Below are positions 23,452 to 27,634 of a stretch of 27,634 bases of DNA, piece after piece. Source of the stretch: JAUZPB01 sp037140715 (lineage in GTDB: Bacteria; Bacteroidota; Ignavibacteria; Ignavibacteriales; SURF-24); NCBI GenBank assembly GCA_037140715.1, contig JBAXDX010000032.1, positions 1-27,634 of the forward strand, read 5' to 3'. A program made the position numbers and the translations under genes. The notes below the pieces were generated by a model. That model had not been told where the DNA came from and ran no database searches. It was given only the letters and a program-made list of their open reading frames with translations. The first letter of the stretch is position 1. Every line of letters starts with the position of its first letter.

Positions 23452-24813
23452 CTTTCCGCTGTGGAAGAGTTTCCCGAAAATAACATATTTGTATGCAGGG
23501 TATTTGCCGGCAATGTATTTAAGCGAGAAATAAGCCGCGGCGATATACAGAAGAACCGCCCATTTAAGAAATGGATAGAACTTTATAAGAAATATTGAGG
23601 AAACCAGGGCAATGGCTCCAAACCTTACACCTGTCGATGAATTTGCGCGGAAGGAAAGGGGCTTTCCCACATAGCGTGCTCCGGTAATGGAAGCTGTTAT
23701 ACTAAATGGGATTATTAAAAGAAGGGAAGTAAAATAGAAAGCAAATCCGAAAACTATATCTTCTTTATTCAGGATAAAGTACACGGAAGCTGTAAGGAAG
23801 TCTAAAATAAATGGGAATGCCATTATTTTAAGCTGCATCGTTACGATTTTCTTAAAATCGCCGGTGCATTTATCAATGGTAAACCAGAGCGACCGGTAAA
23901 AACCCCATGTGTTGCTATAAATATAAGAGAACAGTATTACAGGCGAAACGTAAATCCAGACAATGTACATATTAGAAAATAAATGCCTGCCGCTTTGCGA
24001 ATATATTCCAAGATCAAGCACGATGAAAAACAGCTTCAGTAACATAGCGACCATTATCGTTTTGCGCGCGCTTTTGTTTCTGAGTATAAAAACCGCTGCC
24101 GAATTGTCTAACCGGGAGGACTTGTAACTCCTGCCGCCCGATGTTATTCCTGATTCGATAACTGAACGCTCAATTATACTGTCTGTCGCGAATAACGCTA
24201 CCATCACAGCTAAGGTCAGCGCAAGGCTGGTTAAATTATGACTTAGCGTTCGATAATTAAACTGATAAATAATAAATATGCAGACTGCAAGGTTAATAAC
24301 TATAAATATAACGGTCATTGCATTAAGCTTAAGCTTCCGCTCCGCAGACGACTGGAAAATCCGCCGGATAAAATGCCCTGAGAATAAGGCGGATATTGCC
24401 TGAAGATAAAAATATATATCAAACTCCGAAGAAAATATTTTTATTACCGTTATAAATAATAAAAGAACAAAAAAATACGGGTAGAGGAAATCTGCAAGCA
24501 AATCGATTAAGAACCTTTTCCCGTGCGATACAGGGAAAACTGCAGGGATAAAATCGGTCTTTGGTTTATAGCCCGGTAGATATACTCTTGTAATAGTGGA
24601 TAAAAACAATAAAGAAAAAATCCCGCGTATTATATTTATCTTCATCTGCAGGGTGTCGGGAATGAAGGAATTATCAAGAAAGTAAGCAGATACCCGTCCG
24701 TAGAATAAAGCAAGCAACGAGAATATCGTAAGTCCTGTAATTCTTGACGCAGACCCTTCGCCTTTGAAAAAGAAATTAAGCCGGGTTTTAAAAACGAACG
24801 ATATAAGATTCAT
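23446..24813 (-). CDS. ABC transporter membrane protein (possibly DUF5687-like)
   Basis: A 455-residue, very hydrophobic protein with about 12 predicted membrane helices and short charged loops; it starts 10 bp after the ABC ATPase gene and is most likely its permease partner. The ATG at 24813 is preferred over a TTG at 24819, which lies too close to the AGGAA site. The opening NLISFVFKTRLNFFF, the middle FILRNKSARKTIMV and the late ARYVGKPLSFRANSSTGVRF remind me of the DUF5687 family of Bacteroidota ABC membrane proteins, but this is from memory and unsure. It lacks the large extracytoplasmic domain of MacB-type permeases. The substrate is unknown. The stop codon lies in one arm of a 19-bp inverted repeat. 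Confidence 0.75.
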   Translation of the reverse strand: MNLISFVFKTRLNFFFKGEGSASRITGLTIFSLLALFYGRVSAYFLDNSFIPDTLQMKINIIRGIFSLLFLSTITRVYLPGYKPKTDFIPAVFPVSHGKRFLIDLLADFLYPYFFVLLLFITVIKIFSSEFDIYFYLQAISALFSGHFIRRIFQSSAERKLKLNAMTVIFIVINLAVCIFIIYQFNYRTLSHNLTSLALTLAVMVALFATDSIIERSVIESGITSGGRSYKSSRLDNSAAVFILRNKSARKTIMVAMLLKLFFIVLDLGIYSQSGRHLFSNMYIVWIYVSPVILFSYIYSNTWGFYRSLWFTIDKCTGDFKKIVTMQLKIMAFPFILDFLTASVYFILNKEDIVFGFAFYFTSLLLIIPFSITASITGARYVGKPLSFRANSSTGVRFGAIALVSSIFLIKFYPFLKWAVLLYIAAAYFSLKYIAGKYPAYKYVIFGKLFHSGKS

Positions 24814-24823
24814 TTCCAAATTC

Positions 24824-25585
24824 CTAAATCCAGTCTATATTTTTGAGGTTATTTTCCCCGGGTTTAAGAAGCTTTAGCAGAGCCTGGTCGAGCAGGCCTG
24901 TTCCGTTCATCGTAAAGTTTTCGAGTGTTCCGTTATAAACAAGCCGGCATTCGTCAAGCGCGCCGATATGTGTTGATACCTTCTCAACATAAGACAAATC
25001 ATGAGACGAGAGAAAAATAATCCTGTCCGCATTAAGATATGAGTTAATAAATTGAATCAGCATTTGTGCAGCAACCGGATCGAGTCCGGAAAATGGCTCA
25101 TCGAGCACAAGAACCTTTGGCGTGTGAAGTATTGCCGCGCATAAGCCAAGTTTCTTCTTCATGCCGGTAGAATATTCCGTTATTCCTTTCTTTAAGTCCT
25201 TCCGGTCGGAAAAGAAGTAGTCAGTTATAGTTTCTATTCTGTGACTCAGCTCCTTTTGCGGTATTTTGTAGAGCATCCCGACAAAACAGAGGTAATTTTC
25301 TCCTGTGAACTCTTCGATTAACGGATTATTCTCAAAGACGGAACCTGTAAGGCTTTTAATCTTTAATCCCGAACTTTGGAAATCATATCCGCAGATATTA
25401 ACCGTTCCGCTGTCGGGTTTAATCATATCGAGCAGACAGTTGATCAGCGTAGTCTTGCCCGCGCCGTTTTTGCCAAGCAGGGAATAGCAGGAGCCTCTTT
25501 CTATCTCAAGACTCAGGTTTTCAAATACTATTTTTGAACCGTAGCTTTTAGTAAGCTTATCTATTTTAATGCTGATATTATCCAT
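24824..25585 (-). CDS. ABC transporter ATP-binding protein
   Basis: The ATPase subunit of an ABC-2/exporter-type transporter at the inner face of the membrane. I chose the ATG at 25585 (253 residues, MDNISIKIDKLTKSYG), because the domain starts there; an ATG at 25618 would add 11 residues. Numbered from 25585: Walker A LLGKNGAGKTT (about 36-46), signature YSTGMKKKLGL (about 138-148), Walker B VLVLDEPFSGLDP (about 158-170) and H-loop SSHDLSYVE (about 193-201). YSTGMKKK instead of LSGGQ is common in drug and ABC-2 type exporters. The C-terminal tail, after about 205, is short. The gene follows prfC on the same strand, with a hairpin between, and is followed by its probable permease gene. Confidence 0.9.
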   Translation of the reverse strand: MDNISIKIDKLTKSYGSKIVFENLSLEIERGSCYSLLGKNGAGKTTLINCLLDMIKPDSGTVNICGYDFQSSGLKIKSLTGSVFENNPLIEEFTGENYLCFVGMLYKIPQKELSHRIETITDYFFSDRKDLKKGITEYSTGMKKKLGLCAAILHTPKVLVLDEPFSGLDPVAAQMLIQFINSYLNADRIIFLSSHDLSYVEKVSTHIGALDECRLVYNGTLENFTMNGTGLLDQALLKLLKPGENNLKNIDWI

Positions 25586-25625
25586 TAACCGTTTATGATA
25601 TTTTGAAAAAAGAATCATCTGTTCT

Positions 25626-25655
25626 GGGCTGAACCGCCTGTGGCTGAATCAGCCC
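25626..25655 (-). other. Hairpin at the prfC stop codon
   Basis: GGGCTGA (25626-25632) pairs with TCAGCCC (25649-25655), a 7-bp GC-rich stem with a 16-nt loop. The prfC stop codon TGA (25651-25649 on the minus strand) is inside the stem. A T-run appears only about 20 nt later, in the ABC leader. It may be a weak terminator or attenuator between prfC and the ABC genes. Confidence 0.45.
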
Positions 25656-27238
25656 GTCTTAAATTCGGATGTAAAATGGAAAACTATGCCGGGATTGTTC
25701 TCGATTGCTTTCTTAAGCAGCCATTCCGATTCGGCAAAGAACACCAGACTGCCTTCCTTGTCGTATGCAATATTATCGGGCTTGTAACGTATGAAATCCT
25801 CTACTTTTTTTTCATCGTCCGCAGTAATCCAGCATGCTTTATAAAAATTCTGCGGCTGAAAACGGCATGAGGCATTATATTCATGAAGCAGACGATACTG
25901 TATTACCTCGAACTGCAAATCGCCCACAGTCCCGACTATTTTCCTGTTGCCGAGCGGCTGAATGAATAACTGAGCCACGCCTTCATCAGTCAACTGTTTA
26001 ACTCCCTTTTCGAGTTGTTTAGTCTTCATCGGGTCTGTATTTATAAGTTCTTTGAATATTTCAGGAGAGAAGCTTGGTATTCCCTTAAATGTAATATTTT
26101 CCCCTTCCGTCAAAGTGTCGCCAATCTTAAAATTTCCGGTATCATAAAGACCTATCACATCGCCGGGATAGGCTTCATCAATTATACTCTTCTCCTGAGC
26201 CATAAATGCAGCGGGCGAAGAAAAGCGGAAGTTCTTATCAAGCCTTACATGATGAAAATACTTATTCCGTTCAAATTTCCCGGAGCAGATTCTCAGGAAA
26301 GCTATTCTGTCGCGATGTTTAGGGTCAAGATTGGCATGAATTTTAAAAATAAAGCCGGAAAACAGTTCCTCATGCGCTTCGACCATTCTTAAATCCGTCA
26401 TGCGTCCGCGGGGCGCGGGAGTTATCTCGCAACAGGTGTCAAGCAGTTCCTTCACGCCGAAATTATTAATTGCGCTACCGAAGAATACCGGAGCGACCTC
26501 GCCATCGAGATATTCACGGCTGTCAAATTCGCCATATACGCCTTCTATAAGATGTACATCCTCCTTTAACTGTCTCACATAGTCGCGCCCGATGCTGTTC
26601 CGCAGGTTTTCATCGTCAAGATCGTCAGCGACAATCATATTTGCATCAAGAGTCTGTTTACCGGAGCTGAAAATATTAAAACTCTTATTATAAAGATTAT
26701 ATACCCCCTTAAAACTTTGTCCTATGCCGGCAGGCCAGCTTAACGGACGCACGCGGATTGAAAGTTTATCTTCCAGTTCGTCTAAAAGCTCAAAACTGTT
26801 ACGTCCTTCGCGGTCCATTTTATTTATAAAGATAATGACGGGAGTTTTGCGCATACGGCACACTTCCATAAGCCTTTCAGTCTGCGGTTCCACTCCTTTA
26901 ACGCAGTCAACCACAAGTATAACGCTGTCCACAGCCGTAAGAGTCCTGTAAGTATCCTCGGCAAAGTCCTTATGGCCGGGAGTGTCCAGTAAGTTGATTT
27001 TTGTATTATTATAGTCAAAACTCATAACCGAAGTAGCGACCGAGATGCCCCTTTGCCTCTCAATTTCCATAAAATCACTTGTTGCACTTTTCTTTATCTT
27101 ATTTGACTTAACCGCGCCTGCCACCTGAATAGCTCCGCCGAACAAGAGGAATTTCTCTGTCAGGGTAGTCTTTCCGGCATCCGGATGACTGATAATTGCG
27201 AGAGTGCGTCTTTTATTTATCTCTTTTGAATTGCTCAT
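25649..27238 (-). CDS. prfC: Peptide chain release factor 3
   Basis: A translational GTPase that removes RF1 or RF2 from the ribosome after peptide release. The 529 residues match the family. G motifs are SHPDAGKTTLTE (17-28), the switch I RGISVATSVM region (63-72), DTPGHKDF (85-92) and NKMD (139-142). KSATSDFMEIERQRGI (50-65) is a hallmark separating RF3 from EF-G. GEVAPVFFGSAINNFGVKEL marks the end of the G domain, and domains II and III follow to the end, including IVGTVGDLQFEVIQYRL. No ribosome binding site is evident before the ATG; the upstream bases are a TTA-rich repeat on the plus strand. A Bacteroidota-type -7 box lies about 180 bp upstream. Confidence 0.96.
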   Translation of the reverse strand: MSNSKEINKRRTLAIISHPDAGKTTLTEKFLLFGGAIQVAGAVKSNKIKKSATSDFMEIERQRGISVATSVMSFDYNNTKINLLDTPGHKDFAEDTYRTLTAVDSVILVVDCVKGVEPQTERLMEVCRMRKTPVIIFINKMDREGRNSFELLDELEDKLSIRVRPLSWPAGIGQSFKGVYNLYNKSFNIFSSGKQTLDANMIVADDLDDENLRNSIGRDYVRQLKEDVHLIEGVYGEFDSREYLDGEVAPVFFGSAINNFGVKELLDTCCEITPAPRGRMTDLRMVEAHEELFSGFIFKIHANLDPKHRDRIAFLRICSGKFERNKYFHHVRLDKNFRFSSPAAFMAQEKSIIDEAYPGDVIGLYDTGNFKIGDTLTEGENITFKGIPSFSPEIFKELINTDPMKTKQLEKGVKQLTDEGVAQLFIQPLGNRKIVGTVGDLQFEVIQYRLLHEYNASCRFQPQNFYKACWITADDEKKVEDFIRYKPDNIAYDKEGSLVFFAESEWLLKKAIENNPGIVFHFTSEFKTG

Positions 27239-27538
27239 TGTTATTATTATTGTTTCTGAATGATATGCTTTTATATAAAATCTAAAATTTGCTTTTGATA
27301 ATTCGCTCCGCTGAAAGACGTTTCAGTATTGCAGATGGATATTTCTGAAGACAGGGGGAGTTGCGTTACAACATAAGTAATTTGGCAGTATTTGGCGTGT
27401 GGATTTTCATACTGCAAAGTTACGAAAAAAAAACAGGTTTCCCTAACCCGAAGCCGAAAGGGAAGAGCGATGGCCGGATGCTGAAGGAGCAAAATTATTA
27501 TTAATTTAATAAAAAGACGGGACGCGTCCATTTTTTAG
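27239..27538. other. Long leader region upstream of prfC, no gene supported
   Basis: This 300-bp stretch has no convincing coding region. It holds a perfect short hairpin, CTGAAA-GACG-TTTCAG (27311-27326). It also has a -7-like box (27415-27422), an A-run of nine (27425-27433), a TTCCCT/AGGGAA hairpin (27439-27464) and the 10-bp palindrome GGACGCGTCC (27520-27529), followed by T6 on the plus strand. An 86-codon minus-strand frame (27271-27531) exists, but no ribosome binding site or protein-like pattern supports it. Confidence 0.6.
27415..27422 (-). promoter_or_regulatory. Candidate -7 box of the prfC promoter
   Basis: TAACTTTG on the minus strand is a perfect TAnnTTTG match, preceded by a long T-run. 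The base group 20 nt upstream is TTAG, three of four matches to TTTG. It would give prfC a leader of roughly 170 nt containing the 27311-27326 hairpin. Confidence 0.4.
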
Positions 27539-27634
27539 AGAACTCCGGATGCTTCGCAAAATCCTCGCGAGGCACTTGTAAAACTCCAAGTACCCCGTGG
27601 GAGCGTCACGGGTCAATCGGAAAACTCCAAGTAC
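27539..27634 (-). repeat. 41-bp periodic GC-rich repeat array, cut by the window edge
   Basis: On the minus strand GGAGTTTT occurs at 27628-27621 and 27587-27580, and GGAGTTCT at 27546-27539, each exactly 41 bp apart. The first two share a 14-bp identity (AAAACTCCAAGTAC on the plus strand, 27580-27593 and 27621-27634). The interiors differ, but each holds a palindrome: CCCGTG/CACGGG (27594-27599 with 27607-27612) and CCTCGCGAGG (27563-27572). Composition is more GC-rich than the flanks. The array probably continues past the right edge. Confidence 0.7.

Noticed and set aside
27271..27531. Minus-strand 86-codon frame with a hydrophobic start, signal-peptide-like
   Set aside because: It runs through the A-run and several palindromes, has no ribosome binding site, and the promoter-like box lies inside it. 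Composition looks non-coding.
27539..27634. CRISPR array at the right edge
   Set aside because: The shared core is only 8-14 bp and the interiors are palindromic. No 23-bp or longer repeat and no cas gene is seen.

Overview
The window reads as a chromosomal segment, mostly housekeeping, from a moderately AT-rich member of the Bacteroidota/Chlorobiota (FCB) group. An Ignavibacteria-like organism is plausible but not proven. The reasons are: a BshC bacillithiol enzyme; candidate promoters with the Bacteroidota-type -7 box (TAnnTTTG-like) and, at two of them, a TTG-type -33 box exactly 20 nt upstream; many genes with no recognisable Shine-Dalgarno sequence (all five nuo genes); and intergenic regions rich in short structured repeats. 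No rRNA, tRNA, CRISPR array, transposase or phage gene was seen.

Layout. The left edge holds the first 13 codons of a minus-strand gene whose N-terminus resembles HEPN proteins. It diverges from asnS (373-1668), and the gap between them carries a hexanucleotide array. A REP-like palindrome follows asnS. A plus-strand run then encodes the membrane arm of respiratory complex I, nuoJKLMN (1886-7785), without the genes for the peripheral arm. It ends at a terminator-like hairpin and is followed by the NAD(P)H-hydrate repair enzyme overlapping a VanZ-like membrane protein (7894-9862).

From about 9966 to 19320 everything is on the minus strand. Read in the direction of transcription, the order is: a Kef-type cation:proton antiporter with two RCK domains, NADP-type glutamate dehydrogenase, BshC, a three-PAS histidine kinase directly followed by its NtrC-type sigma-54 activator, and a stand-alone receiver-domain protein. 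K+, glutamate and low-molecular-weight thiol functions lie side by side here. A plus-strand M24 metallopeptidase (19509-20708) is divergent from kef and meets the next minus-strand block at a shared terminator hairpin.

The last part is also minus-strand: prfC, then an ABC transporter ATPase and membrane subunit, then def-fmt-folB-CoA-binding protein, a translation-initiation and folate group with tight spacing and one overlap. Several intergenic structures stand out: a 19-bp perfect inverted repeat at the end of the ABC membrane gene, a hairpin with two alternative pairings in the def leader, and a 41-bp periodic, GC-rich repeat at the right edge upstream of prfC.

No obviously new multi-gene system is visible. 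The most useful leads are the repeat/promoter overlap upstream of asnS, the 41-bp array, the kef-gdhA-bshC neighbourhood, and the partial HEPN gene whose partner would lie outside the window.
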